From Dongia sedimenti (GTDB taxonomy: Bacteria; Pseudomonadota; Alphaproteobacteria; Dongiales; Dongiaceae): a stretch of DNA of 64,000 nt. The number at the start of each line of letters is the position of its first letter. The stretch's first letter is position 1. Shown piece after piece: positions 16,523 to 25,658 of the stretch. The position numbers and the translations under genes were made by a program. Under the pieces are notes generated by a model. The model was not told the DNA's origin, ran no database searches, and saw only the letters and a program-made list of their open reading frames with translations. Location: the NCBI GenBank assembly GCA_030715195.1, contig JAUYVI010000004.1, forward strand, positions 458,845-522,844, read 5' to 3'.

Positions 16523-17545
16523 CTACTTGAAGCGGTATTCCGTCACCTGACGGTAGACCTCGCCCGGCCGCAAGGTGGCTTGCGCGAAATGCCGGTTGTG
16601 GATCGCGTCCGGAAAGCGCTGCGCCTCGAGGCAGAAGCCGGCATGCGGGAAATGCTTCTGCCCGCCGACCCCCAGCGCCCAGGGCCGCACCACCGCGCCG
16701 GTATAGAGCTGCATGCCCGGCTCGTCGGTCGCGCATTCGAGCGTGAGGTCGCCGGTGGGCGACACCACCTTGACCGCGACGTCGCCGGCCTGGCCCACGG
16801 GCGACAGGGTGTCCAGCACGAAGTTGATGTCGTAGTCGAACGGCTTGCCGTCCTGCATCTGCCGGATCGGGCGCAAGCTGCGGAAGTCATAGGGCGTGCC
16901 CGCGACGCTGCGGATCTCCCCGGTCGGGATCAGGTCGCCGTCGAGCGCGGTGATGAAGCCCGACGCGATCTGCATCTTGTGGTCCCAGATCTCCGCGCCT
17001 TCGGCCAGGGTGAAGTACGAATGGTTCACCATGTTGACCAGGGTCGCCGCATCGGTGGTCGCGGTCAGCTCGACCCGGATCGTCGCCGGCTCCAGCAGAC
17101 GGTAGGTGCAGAAGGCCTCGAGGTTGCCGGGATAGTTCTCCTCGCCGGCCGGCGATTGCAGACGCAGCGTGACACTGTTCCCGCTGTGATCGGCGACCTC
17201 CCAGACCCGCTGCGCGAAGCCCTTGTTGCCGCCATGCAGATGGGTCTTGCCGTTCTCGTTCTTGGCGAGCTGGTGCGTCTTCCCGTCGAGGGTGAACTGG
17301 CCGCCGGCGATCCGGTTGCCGACCCGGCCGCAGGTGGCGCCGACCGAGCCCTTGCCGGCCTGGTAGCCCTCGACCGAGTCATAGCCGAGGACGACCCGCC
17401 GCTTCTGCCCATTGGCCAGCGGCACGACCAGGTCGCGCAAGGATGCGCCGAAGCTGATGATCGAAGCTTCCGCGCCGGCCGCCGAACGCAGCCGGATTTC
17501 CTGGACCTTCTTTCCGTCGGCCTCGCCGAAGGGTGCAATGCTCAC
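16523..17545 (-). CDS. galM: aldose 1-epimerase
   Basis: A 340-residue galactose mutarotase-family enzyme that interconverts alpha and beta anomers. Substrate-binding residues are visible in GATCGRVGNRIAGGQFTLDG and THLHGGNKGFAQRVWEV (about residues 70-115), the catalytic His in NHSYFTLA near residue 180, and the catalytic Glu region in DEPGMQLYTG toward the C-terminus. Length is normal. It is 10 bp upstream of the ATP-grasp gene and likely co-transcribed. Other ABC sugar genes lie to the right, so it may serve catabolism rather than glycan synthesis. Confidence 0.88.
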   Translation of the reverse strand: MSIAPFGEADGKKVQEIRLRSAAGAEASIISFGASLRDLVVPLANGQKRRVVLGYDSVEGYQAGKGSVGATCGRVGNRIAGGQFTLDGKTHQLAKNENGKTHLHGGNKGFAQRVWEVADHSGNSVTLRLQSPAGEENYPGNLEAFCTYRLLEPATIRVELTATTDAATLVNMVNHSYFTLAEGAEIWDHKMQIASGFITALDGDLIPTGEIRSVAGTPYDFRSLRPIRQMQDGKPFDYDINFVLDTLSPVGQAGDVAVKVVSPTGDLTLECATDEPGMQLYTGAVVRPWALGVGGQKHFPHAGFCLEAQRFPDAIHNRHFAQATLRPGEVYRQVTEYRFK

Positions 17546-17655
17546 GCGTCTTCTCCCGTCCGAATCACTTTTGCGGCGGGAGTGTCGCTCAATCGCGGCC
17601 AGGGCCGGAAGGCTTTTGCTTGTTCGCCCTCTGTTCCTGGTCTAGAATCCCCGCC

Positions 17656-18900
17656 ATGGCCCGACGCGCCGGCACCGCCGATCTTCCGCTGCACAATGGC
17701 CGCGTGCCGCCCTGGCTGGCGGCGCGCATGGCGAAGCTCGGCACCGTCATCACCGAGGCGATCGTCCACCATTACGGCCGCACGGAGTTCCTGCGCCGCC
17801 TCGCCAATCCCTTCTGGTTCCAGTCCTTCGGCGCCGTCATGGGCATGGACTGGCATTCCTCCGGCATCACCACCAGCGTCATCGGCGCGCTGAAGCGCGG
17901 GCTGGGCCCGCTGCAGAACGAGCTCGGCCTCTATGTCTGTGGCGGCCGCGGCAATCATTCGCGCAGCACGCCGCAAGAGCTGACCGCGATCGGCGAGCGG
18001 ATCGGCGTCGACGGCACGGCCCTCGCGCGCACCAGCCGCCTCGTGGCCAAGGTCGATAGCGCCGCCCTGCAGGACGGGTTCGATCTCTACCTGCACGGCT
18101 TCGTGCTGGCGGCGGACGGGCAATGGACCGTGGTGCAGCAGGGCATGAACGGCGGGACGCGCCTGGCGCGGCGCTATCACTGGCTCTCGGAGGGCCTCAG
18201 CAGCTTCGTCGATGATCCGCATGCGGCGATCGAGGGCCGCAACCAGGGTGCGATCGTCAATCTCGCCGATCACCGCGCCGCCGCCTCGCGGCAAGCCCAG
18301 CTCGACCTGCTCGCCGATCTCGGTCCCGACCGGATCGCCACCGAGATCGGGAAGCTCGAAGCCAAGCCGGCCGCGGCGCAGGGCGAATTGCCTTATCTCA
18401 TCATGCCGGCGCATCACGACGTGCGCGCGGAAGACATCATCGGCCGCCGCCTGCACGCGACCCTCGCGGCTGCGGCCGATCGCGGCCCCACGGATTTCCC
18501 GGACCTGCTGCTGACGCCGGGCGTCGGCGCGCGCACGGTGCAGGCCTTGGCCATGGTGGCGGAGGTGGTGCATGGCGCGCCCTGCCGCTTCGCCGACCCG
18601 GCGCGCTTCTCGCTGGCGCATGGCGGCAAGGACCGCCATCCCTATCCGGTCCCGCTCAAGGTCTATGACGAGACCCTGCGCATCCTGAAATCCGCGGTGC
18701 AGAAGGCCAAGCTCGGCCGCGACGAGGAGCTCGGCGCCTTGCAGCGGCTCGACGATCAGGCGCGCAAGCTGGACGGCCTGGTCTCCGGTCCGAGCGTCGA
18801 TGCCTTCATCGCCAGCGAACGCGCGCAATCAGCGGCGCTCGGCGGGCGCAGCGTGTTCGGCCGGGAAGAGGATCTCGTTGGTGAGGCGAAAGAGGCCTGA
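17656..18900 (+). CDS. DUF763 domain-containing protein
   Basis: A 414-residue protein of the DUF763 family, whose biochemical role is not established. The N-terminal MARRAGTADLPLHNGRVPPW is the family signature; NPFWFQSFGAVMGMDWHSSG, CGGRGNHSRSTPQEL, and LYLHGFVLAADGQWTVVQQG follow. The invariant VMPAHHDV-like motif is IMPAHHDVRAED near residue 255. The start is ATG at 17656; longer in-frame starts would run into the divergent galM. It diverges from galM with a 110 bp gap and ends before a large inverted repeat. It is found scattered in archaea and bacteria, so it may have been acquired, although base composition does not stand out. Confidence 0.8.
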   Translation: MARRAGTADLPLHNGRVPPWLAARMAKLGTVITEAIVHHYGRTEFLRRLANPFWFQSFGAVMGMDWHSSGITTSVIGALKRGLGPLQNELGLYVCGGRGNHSRSTPQELTAIGERIGVDGTALARTSRLVAKVDSAALQDGFDLYLHGFVLAADGQWTVVQQGMNGGTRLARRYHWLSEGLSSFVDDPHAAIEGRNQGAIVNLADHRAAASRQAQLDLLADLGPDRIATEIGKLEAKPAAAQGELPYLIMPAHHDVRAEDIIGRRLHATLAAAADRGPTDFPDLLLTPGVGARTVQALAMVAEVVHGAPCRFADPARFSLAHGGKDRHPYPVPLKVYDETLRILKSAVQKAKLGRDEELGALQRLDDQARKLDGLVSGPSVDAFIASERAQSAALGGRSVFGREEDLVGEAKEA

Positions 18901-18941
18901 GGTCGGACGAACGGTTGCCGGCTTCGAAAGCCCGCCCCACC

Positions 18942-19060
18942 ATACTCCGTCACCCCAAGGCTTGGCCTTGGCATCCACGAGTTTCTGAGAGCTCACGCGG
19001 TATTTGCGGAAACAAACTCGTAGACCCCAAGGCCAAGCCTTGGGGTGACGGCCCGAGTAT
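18942..19060. repeat. inverted repeat between convergent genes
   Basis: Two arms of about 43 bp (18942-18984 and 19014-19060) are inverted copies, with the shared core CAAGGCCAAGCCTTGGGGTG and a 29 bp spacer. It sits in the gap between the convergent DUF763 gene and the gene ending at 19098. It can fold into a long hairpin in either direction and may end transcription both ways. Confidence 0.85.
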
Positions 19061-19097
19061 GAACAACGACCGAGTGTAGGGCGAACGACGAGCCCGC

Positions 19098-19679
19098 TTA
19101 CCCCACCGCCGGAACGCGCCGCTGCAGCGGCAATTCCCAGTTCGGGGTGAGGCCGCAGAGCAGGTCGAAGAAGCCGATCGCGGTGCGCGCGTCTTCCTGC
19201 ACGTTCTCGCGGAACGAGGACCAGAATTGCCGCTCTTCGGCATTCGCGGCGGGCTGCAAGGCGGCGAGGCCTTCCTGCTCGATCACCGCCGCCACCACGG
19301 AGAAGCAGTAGCTGGCATGGACGTAGCCTTCCGGCCAGCCCGTCATGGCTTCGGGGAAGGTCTTGTGCAGGACCGCCACGCCGCGATGCTTGATTTCGAT
19401 CGGATGATGCTGGAACAGTTCCTTCAGCATCAGCCCGCCGGCGAAGATCAGCAGGTCGCGCCGGTCGGTCTCGACCTGGTCTCGAAGTTCATCGAAGTTG
19501 CGCCGCCATTCGCCGAACGCGCGGGCCAGGGCTTCGTCGTCGATCTCGAAACTGAACGCGCTGCCGGCCAGCAACAGCTCGGCATTGCGATGGAAGGAGG
19601 AGGCGACCGTGCGGAACCGCTTGGCGCGCTCGGCCAGACCGGCCTGGCTCAGCATCTCCGGCTTCAATGGGGTCAGCAT
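19098..19679 (-). CDS. hypothetical protein
   Basis: I do not recognise this 193-residue protein. It is soluble, mostly helical in appearance and without signal peptide. The centre reads EWRRNFDELRDQVETDRRDL followed by a more hydrophobic LIFAGGLMLKELFQHHPIE. The start at 19679 is chosen because GGGAGGA lies six bases upstream; a start 13 codons earlier lacks this. It converges on DUF763 and is divergent from the sugar-uptake operon at 20039, so it could be regulatory or unrelated. Confidence 0.6.
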   Translation of the reverse strand: MLTPLKPEMLSQAGLAERAKRFRTVASSFHRNAELLLAGSAFSFEIDDEALARAFGEWRRNFDELRDQVETDRRDLLIFAGGLMLKELFQHHPIEIKHRGVAVLHKTFPEAMTGWPEGYVHASYCFSVVAAVIEQEGLAALQPAANAEERQFWSSFRENVQEDARTAIGFFDLLCGLTPNWELPLQRRVPAVG

Positions 19680-19885
19680 CGATCCTCCCGCAAATTCCGC
19701 CGGCATCTTACCGGACACCGCCGCTCGAGCCAGTTTCGCAAATTCAGATACAGATTGGCATTCAAGTTAACATTTTACTCGGTCAGGACAAGGCTCAATC
19801 CGGCCAAAATTGTCCGGCGAAATCGGTCAACACGTTGAAATCCGCGAAAATGCTGCAAAAGCTCAGTGACGACAAAATGAGACAT

Positions 19886-19914
19886 TTGAACTTCCAATAG
19901 ACATTTAGTATTGT
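19886..19914 (+). promoter_or_regulatory. predicted promoter of sugar ABC operon
   Basis: TTGAAC (19886-19891), 17 bp, then TATTGT (19909-19914) give a good sigma70-type match. It would leave a leader of about 120 bases before the start at 20039. The surrounding 19740-19910 stretch is more AT-rich than the rest of the window, typical of a regulated promoter; no other gene is visible in this gap. Confidence 0.5.
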
Positions 19915-20038
19915 CTCCGCTGAAAGCGCGGGAGCGTTCCGGCAAATGCCCCGTGCCAAAAGGTCACCGTGGCCCGTGTCATGTCTGGTCTCGTGACACG
20001 AGAAAACGGCCAAATCAGGCCAGCTTGGGAGGATAAAC

Positions 20039-21610
20039 ATGCCGATGAAAGGGGGATCGCCGCTGACGCGGCGGTCAGTGTTGAGGTCTGGCGCCGCTCT
20101 GGGTGCCGCCGCCGGGTTCGGCGGAGTCTCGCTGTTCCATGCCGGCCGCGGCTTCGCCGCCGACCTGCCGGATCCGGCCAAGGTGCTGGCCGATATCAAT
20201 GTCGGCAAGTACGTGAAGGCGGATTACCGCAAGCAGTACGGCCTGGCCGATGACGAGGCGCTCTGGGATCCGAAGAAGGATTGGATCCGCACCGTCGATT
20301 GGGAAGCGGTGCGCGGCGAGTTCGCCGGCAAGACCGTGAAGTTCGCGATCGGCGCGGCGGATGCGGAATCCGCCCAGGACGGGTTGAAGCCGTTCGAGCA
20401 GCTCTCCGGCATGACGGTCGAGCTGGTGCCGATCCCGGACGATTCGCTCTATGACAAGGTCGTGGCCGAGTTCATCTCCGGCAATGCCAGCTTCGACGCG
20501 CTGCAATTCTTCTCGCCCTGGCTCGGCGATTTCGCGGCCCAGGGTTTCCTCGCCAAGCTCGACGAATATGCCGACAAGTGGAAGCTGCCGCTCGACGACT
20601 TCTACGACACCTACAAGCTGAACTACGGCTATTGGTGCGGCCAGGGCCTCTACGGCATCCCGTTCGACTGCGACATCCAGATGCTTCACTTCCGGCCGAA
20701 GTACTTCAAGGAAGTGACCGGCGGCTCGATCGACACCAAGAACACGATCAAGACCTATGACGATCTCCTGAAGTTCTCGGGCGAGCTCAACAAGGTCGAC
20801 AAAGGCGTCGCCGGCGTCGGCTTCATGGCGGCGCGCGGCTTCTGGTCGACCTACACCTGGGAGCATGTCGCCGCCCAATACGGCGTCGATCTGTTCGACG
20901 ACAAGTGGGAGCCGGTCTTCAACGGCGATGCCGGCGTGAAGGCGCTGGAGATGATCATCGCTCTGCAGAAGAACGGGCCGACCGGCGTCGCCGGCTGGGG
21001 CTGGGCGGAGAACCGCGCGGCCTGGCTCGGCGGACAGCTCGCCTCCAACATCTCCTGGCAGGATTCCGGCACCCAGGCGACCCGTCCGGACCAAAGCAAG
21101 ATCAGCGACGACGTGCTCACGATCTACGAGCCGCGCGTGCCCGGCGGCCGGTTCGCGCCGCCCAACATCGCCGGCTCGACCTCGGTCGTGACCGCGAGCT
21201 CGAAGAACGCCGAAGGCGCCTTCCTGATGCTGGCCTTCCTCACCACCGCCTCGATCATGGCGATGAACGAGGCCAATGCGAACGGCGTCGCCCCGGGCTA
21301 CCGCTCGGTGCTCAACAATGCCAGCCTGCGCAAGGTCTCGCAGCCGGCGGCGATCTGGGCGGACGAGCTCGACTATGCCTGGTGCGCCCCGCGCCTGCCC
21401 GGCATGTTCGAGATGGAGCAGGCCCTCGGCAACGAGATCAACAAGGCGATCGTCGGCCAGTCTTCGCCGAAGGAAGCACTCGATGCCGGCGCCAAGGCCT
21501 GGAAGGACATCATGGACAAGAACGGCTTCTACGGCGGCAAGCCGCCGGTCGACTTCGCCAAGGTTGCCGAAGGGACCTGGATCGGCAAAGGTAAGACACC
21601 GCCGGTCTGA
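20039..21610 (+). CDS. ABC sugar transporter substrate-binding protein (Tat signal)
   Basis: A 523-residue extracellular solute-binding protein of family 1. The N-terminus carries a twin-arginine motif, LTRRSVLRSGAALGAAAGF, and a hydrophobic stretch ending AADLPDPA, so it is exported folded through Tat. DALQFFSPWLGDFAAQGFLA and YGIPFDCDIQMLHFRPKYF are typical sugar-binding-protein blocks. It is roughly 80-100 residues longer than many family members. The start at 20039 has a GGGAGGA site. It leads an operon with two permeases; no ATPase gene is present. Ligand unknown, probably a sugar or polyol. Confidence 0.87.
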   Translation: MPMKGGSPLTRRSVLRSGAALGAAAGFGGVSLFHAGRGFAADLPDPAKVLADINVGKYVKADYRKQYGLADDEALWDPKKDWIRTVDWEAVRGEFAGKTVKFAIGAADAESAQDGLKPFEQLSGMTVELVPIPDDSLYDKVVAEFISGNASFDALQFFSPWLGDFAAQGFLAKLDEYADKWKLPLDDFYDTYKLNYGYWCGQGLYGIPFDCDIQMLHFRPKYFKEVTGGSIDTKNTIKTYDDLLKFSGELNKVDKGVAGVGFMAARGFWSTYTWEHVAAQYGVDLFDDKWEPVFNGDAGVKALEMIIALQKNGPTGVAGWGWAENRAAWLGGQLASNISWQDSGTQATRPDQSKISDDVLTIYEPRVPGGRFAPPNIAGSTSVVTASSKNAEGAFLMLAFLTTASIMAMNEANANGVAPGYRSVLNNASLRKVSQPAAIWADELDYAWCAPRLPGMFEMEQALGNEINKAIVGQSSPKEALDAGAKAWKDIMDKNGFYGGKPPVDFAKVAEGTWIGKGKTPPV

Positions 21611-21627
21611 AGGTCTTGAACCCCAGC

Positions 21628-22560
21628 ATGTCCATTGCGACGACGAATAACGGGCGGGCGGCTTCGGCCGCCCGTCCGCGCATCTACCGCCGCCGCTCTC
21701 CGCTGCGGCGGAAGCTGTTTCCGTATCTGCTGGTCCTGCCGGCGGTGGCCTATCTGCTCGGCATCACGCTCTATCCGGGCATCTATGCCATGGTGCAGAG
21801 CCTCTACCGGGTGAAGTTCAATTCCTGGACCTTCATCGGCCTCGACAACTACGAGAAGCTGTTCGCGGATCCGGAGTTCTGGGCCAGCCTCTGGAACACC
21901 CTGGTCATCGGCGCCTCGGCGCTCGCGCTCGAATTCGTCATCGCCATGACGCTCGCCGCGTTCGCCTATCGCGATCCCTGGGTGCGCGGCTGGCGCATTA
22001 TCTTCCTGCTGCCGATGCTGTTCATGCCCTCGGCGGTCTCCTTCATCTGGAAACTCGCCTTCAACGACGGCGGCGTGGTCAGCGATCTCCTGATGGGCAT
22101 CGGCGTGATCGGATCGCCGCTCGATTTCCTCGGCAATGTCTGGCTGGCGCGCCTTTCGCTGGTGATCACCGATGTCTGGCAGTGGACGCCGTTCCTGTTC
22201 ATCATCTTCGTCGCCGCCTTGCAGTCCCAGGATATGGAGATCGAGGAAGCGGCCCGGCTGGACGGGGCCCGCTGGAGCCAGATCTTCTGGAACATCTCCC
22301 TGCCGCTGATCGCGCCGATCGTCGCCGTCGCACTGGTGCTGCGCGGAATCGACATCGTCACCATGTTCACCTCGGTCTTCATCATCACCGGCGGCACGCC
22401 GGGCGGCGCCACCGAAACGGTGAGCTATTTCATCTATCGAACCGGCTTCAAGCGCTTCGACTTCGGCTACGCCTCGGCGGCCTCGGTGGTGGTGCTGGTC
22501 GCCACCGTGATTCTCGCGCAGACCTTCGTGAAGCGCTTCTTCAAGTCGGGGCGGGATTAG
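21628..22560 (+). CDS. ABC sugar transporter permease (MalF/UgpA type)
   Basis: A 310-residue inner-membrane permease with about six membrane segments, beginning with LFPYLLVLPAVAYLLGITLY. The cytoplasmic EAA loop that contacts the ATPase is visible as EEAARLDGARWSQIFWNISL near residue 208. Order after the binding protein identifies it as the first permease. I choose the ATG at 21628 over a TTG at 21616; neither has a strong ribosome binding site. A large inverted repeat separates it from the second permease. Confidence 0.85.
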   Translation: MSIATTNNGRAASAARPRIYRRRSPLRRKLFPYLLVLPAVAYLLGITLYPGIYAMVQSLYRVKFNSWTFIGLDNYEKLFADPEFWASLWNTLVIGASALALEFVIAMTLAAFAYRDPWVRGWRIIFLLPMLFMPSAVSFIWKLAFNDGGVVSDLLMGIGVIGSPLDFLGNVWLARLSLVITDVWQWTPFLFIIFVAALQSQDMEIEEAARLDGARWSQIFWNISLPLIAPIVAVALVLRGIDIVTMFTSVFIITGGTPGGATETVSYFIYRTGFKRFDFGYASAASVVVLVATVILAQTFVKRFFKSGRD

Positions 22561-22579
22561 AATGTCTGTTATCCAGTTT

Positions 22580-22696
22580 GCGGCCCCCCTCACCCCAACC
22601 CCTCTCCCACAAGGGGAGAGGGGCTCTGGACTGAGCGCCGGCAACAGCGTCCCCTCTCCCCTTCTGGGAGAGGGACAGGGTGAGGGGTGGCCCCGC
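22580..22696. repeat. inverted repeat between two permease genes
   Basis: Arms of roughly 35-45 bp (about 22580-22615 and 22650-22696) are inverted copies, built on CCCCTCACCCC and CCCTCTCCC motifs with their complements. Within the left arm CCCCTCTCCC and GGGAGAGGGG also pair. The element occupies nearly all of the 171 bp gap inside the sugar-uptake operon and could weaken transcription into, or stabilise mRNA before, the second permease. Confidence 0.8.
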
Positions 22697-22731
22697 AATG
22701 ACTCTATCCAGAGACATCCGGTTCTGGCCGC

Positions 22732-23571
22732 ATGAAATCCCTCCGCGGTCGCGCCCCCTCCAAGATCCTGCGCCTTACCATCCTCGGTGCCTGGGCCTTG
22801 TTCTGCCTGCTGCCGATCCTCTGGTTCCTCTCGATCGGGCTGCGGCCGCGCACCGAGATCATCCTGCCCCAGCCGCTCTATTGGCCGACCTGGACCGTCG
22901 AGGCCTGGAACATGATCTGGAGCGACTGGCCGATGGGCTATTACCTCCGCAACTCGATCGTGGCGGTGCTGGGCAGCGTGGTCATCGACTTGGCTCTGGC
23001 GATTCCGGCGGCCTATGCGCTGGCGCGCTACCGCTTCAGGCTGCGCGAGGATATCGGGTTCTACATCCTGTCGACGCGCATGATGGCGCCGGCTGTGGTT
23101 GCGATCCCGATCTTCTTCCTGCTGCGCAATCTCGGCCTGCTGGACACGGTCTGGGCGCTGATGCTGGTCTATGCCGCCATGAATCTGTCGCTTGTGACCT
23201 GGATCATTCGTTCCTACATGCTGGACATCCCATCGGAGATCGAGGACGCGGCGCGAACCGACGGAGCGACGGATCTGAAGATCTTGGTGATGATCATCGT
23301 GCCGATGTGCCTGCCCGGCATCATCACCGCGGCGGTCATCGCGGTGATCTTCGGAATCAACGAATTCCTGTTCACGCTGCTGATCGCCTCGACCAAGAGC
23401 GCCTATACCCTCTCGGTGGCCTTGGCGAATTTCACGGGCGGATCGGACGGGGTCATTTACAATGCGATCTCCATGGTGGCCTTCCTCGCCTTCATGCCGG
23501 TCCTGGTGCTGCTGATCGCGATCCAGAACCACCTGTCCCGCGGCTTGACAATGGGCGCCGTGAAAGGATGA
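22732..23571 (+). CDS. ABC sugar transporter permease (MalG/UgpE type)
   Basis: A 279-residue permease with about six membrane segments, starting ILRLTILGAWALFCLLPILW. The EAA loop reads EIEDAARTDGATDLKILVMI near residue 168. LYWPTWTVEAWNMIW after the first segment is typical of the second sugar permease. Its TGA overlaps the next ATG (ATGA at 23568), coupling it to the unknown gene downstream. Together with the binding protein it would need an ATPase encoded elsewhere, for example the one at 35293. Confidence 0.85.
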   Translation: MKSLRGRAPSKILRLTILGAWALFCLLPILWFLSIGLRPRTEIILPQPLYWPTWTVEAWNMIWSDWPMGYYLRNSIVAVLGSVVIDLALAIPAAYALARYRFRLREDIGFYILSTRMMAPAVVAIPIFFLLRNLGLLDTVWALMLVYAAMNLSLVTWIIRSYMLDIPSEIEDAARTDGATDLKILVMIIVPMCLPGIITAAVIAVIFGINEFLFTLLIASTKSAYTLSVALANFTGGSDGVIYNAISMVAFLAFMPVLVLLIAIQNHLSRGLTMGAVKG

Positions 23572-24404
23572 ATCGGACCATGTCCATTTTACCCAAGCTG
23601 CCCAACCTCCCCAATTCGCTCGGCTCCCATGCCGCCAGCATGGCGGCCAATGCCCGTGACGGGCTCCGCGCGGCGCATTACTTCGTTCAGGAGTTGGCGA
23701 CCGCCGACGATCCGGCTGGCCAGGGCCAGCAGCGGAAGAAACCGACCTGGCTGCTCCCGGCCGATGCGCCGACCTCGCTGATCACCGGCTTCATCGCCCA
23801 GAACGCCCGGATCGCCGACAAGGTGATGAACTGGTCGAGCGACGCGGCGGCGGCATTGCTGGCGCCGGACTGGCGGGTTCTCCCGTCGCCGTTCAACCGC
23901 AACATGATGGCGGAGATCGCCGCGGCGATCGGCAGCCAGAGCTTCGCGGCGAATGCGCTGTTCAACGCCTATTTTTACCGCGCCGCTTTGCACATCCTGC
24001 AGCGCTACGGCAAGCCGCCGTTCCTCGTGCTGGAGAACCGGATCGACGCGGCGCGCCGCGCGCTGGCTTCCGCCGAGCAGCCGGACGCCTCGGATATCGC
24101 CTTCATCGCGCGGGCGCTGATCGCGCTGGTCCGGGCGGCCCCGATCGCCGAAGCCGGCGAGATCGATCCGAAATCGGTGCTTGCGAAGACCAAGGATCCG
24201 AATGTCAGCGTCGCCGCGGTCGCCTGCGTGGCCCTGCTGTTCGGCGACCAGGGCAAGCCCACGGATGAGATCGACGAGGACGCCTTCTTCGCCATCGTCG
24301 GCGCCCTGATCGCCCCGCGCCTGGCCGCGATCGAGCAGCTGATCGTCCGCGACGACATCCGCAAGCTCGAAGCCGAGCTGGCCAGCATCAAGGCGCTGTA
24401 TTAG
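23568..24404 (+). CDS. hypothetical protein in sugar ABC operon
   Basis: An unrecognised 278-residue protein. The start overlaps the second permease stop by 4 bp, so it belongs to the transport operon; a second ATG three codons on (MSILPKLPNLPNS) is possible. It has no signal peptide or membrane segment. The N-terminus has a helical DGLRAAHYFVQELATADDPA stretch, the middle reads FNRNMMAEIAAAIGSQSFAAN, and the C-terminus is helical and charged (KLEAELASIKALY). Coupling suggests a role in uptake or metabolism of the same substrate, but no function can be assigned. Confidence 0.65.
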   Translation: MNRTMSILPKLPNLPNSLGSHAASMAANARDGLRAAHYFVQELATADDPAGQGQQRKKPTWLLPADAPTSLITGFIAQNARIADKVMNWSSDAAAALLAPDWRVLPSPFNRNMMAEIAAAIGSQSFAANALFNAYFYRAALHILQRYGKPPFLVLENRIDAARRALASAEQPDASDIAFIARALIALVRAAPIAEAGEIDPKSVLAKTKDPNVSVAAVACVALLFGDQGKPTDEIDEDAFFAIVGALIAPRLAAIEQLIVRDDIRKLEAELASIKALY

Positions 24405-24682
24405 CGGCGGCGAGCGTCAGACGCTCAACCTCTCGGTAGTCATCCCAAGACCAGCGGGCTTCTATCGTCAGTAGGAAACTCTCGCCCTCTGATTCCACCT
24501 CGAGTCTCGCCAGTCGGGCAGTCGTGACGATGCGGCCTTATCGCATTCAGCGCCAACACCCCAATCCAACGCTCTCCTCCAAACCCGAACCGCCATCCAT
24601 AATCCAAATTCGCCGGTTGCGGAGTATCGTCCGGCACTTGATACGGCGCGCCCATGAGCAGTCATCCGGGAATCGCGCGCGA

Positions 24683-25585
24683 TCATATGCCGGAGGAGAC
24701 TTCCTGAACGAAGTCGAGAAATGCGCGCACTTTCACCGGCGGTAGGTGACGCGATGGATGGTAGGCATAGAGCGGGTATCGCTCGTCAGACCAGTCCGGC
24801 AGCACCTGAACGAGCTCCTTTCGCGCCAGGAGCGGATTGAGGCCGATCGCCAGGCTCTGGAAGATGCCCTGCCCAGCCAGACAGGCCGCGACGGCGACCG
24901 AAGGATCGTCCATCACCAGACGCCCGGAGACGTCGATCTCCATCACCTCGTCGCCGCGGTGGAATTCCCACGGGAAGGGCAACCCGCTCTGCGGGTCGCG
25001 GAATAGCAGCGCTTCGTGATGGACGAGGTCGTGCGGCGTCCTGGGCTCGCCGTGCTTCTGCAGATAGGCAGGTGCCGCGCAGGTGATGATGCGCGTCTCG
25101 AGCAGCTTGCGCGCAATCAGCGACGGCGTATCCGGCGGCCCGAAGCGGATGGCCACGTCGGTGCCGGCCATCATCTCTTCACGATAGTTGCTGGTGCGCA
25201 AATCCACCGACAGCAGAGGATAGCGCGCCAGGAACCGCTGGAGCTGCGGCGCCAGCATCGTGCGCGCGAACCAGGGATCGACCGAGACCCGCAGCCGGCC
25301 GCCGACGGTGGCGGCGGCGCCCGCCGCTTCTGCCGCGGCTTCTTCGAGGCCGGCGAGCAGCGGGACGACCTGGGCATGAAAGCGCCGTCCTTCTTCCGTC
25401 AGCGTGACCTCGCGCGGGCTGCGGTCGAACAGCCTGACGCCGACGCGCGCTTCGAGCCGCGCGACCGCCCGGCTGACACCGGACGGGGTCAAGGCCAGCC
25501 GGTCTGCGGCGCGGGCAAACGTCCCGCTCTCGACGATTGCCGCGAATACCCCGACGCCGGCGAGGAGACGCGTGTCGAAGCTCAT
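24683..25585 (-). CDS. LysR-family transcriptional regulator
   Basis: A 300-residue LysR-type regulator. The N-terminal winged helix-turn-helix covers about residues 8-66 (FAAIVESGTFARAADRLALT, then SRAVARLEARVGVRLFDRSP). The periplasmic-binding-like effector domain follows; VDLRTSNYREEMMAGTDVAI and GIFQSLAIGLNPLLARKELV are typical of the subgroup that controls NAD(P)-dependent reductases. It is divergent from the NmrA-like gene at 25829 with a 243 bp shared gap, so it very likely controls that gene and itself. Confidence 0.88.
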   Translation of the reverse strand: MSFDTRLLAGVGVFAAIVESGTFARAADRLALTPSGVSRAVARLEARVGVRLFDRSPREVTLTEEGRRFHAQVVPLLAGLEEAAAEAAGAAATVGGRLRVSVDPWFARTMLAPQLQRFLARYPLLSVDLRTSNYREEMMAGTDVAIRFGPPDTPSLIARKLLETRIITCAAPAYLQKHGEPRTPHDLVHHEALLFRDPQSGLPFPWEFHRGDEVMEIDVSGRLVMDDPSVAVAACLAGQGIFQSLAIGLNPLLARKELVQVLPDWSDERYPLYAYHPSRHLPPVKVRAFLDFVQEVSSGI

Positions 25586-25658
25586 GGCGGATCTCCCCGT
25601 GCAAAGCCGCCGTGGCGGCAGGGTGAATTCAGATCATCTTAGCACTGACCTTATTGCT

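Noticed and set aside
21529..23532. Minus-strand frame of 667 codons opposite the permeases
   Set aside because: It reads through the antisense strand of two membrane permeases and the inverted repeat; Arg/His/Asp/Gln-rich composition marks it as an artefact.
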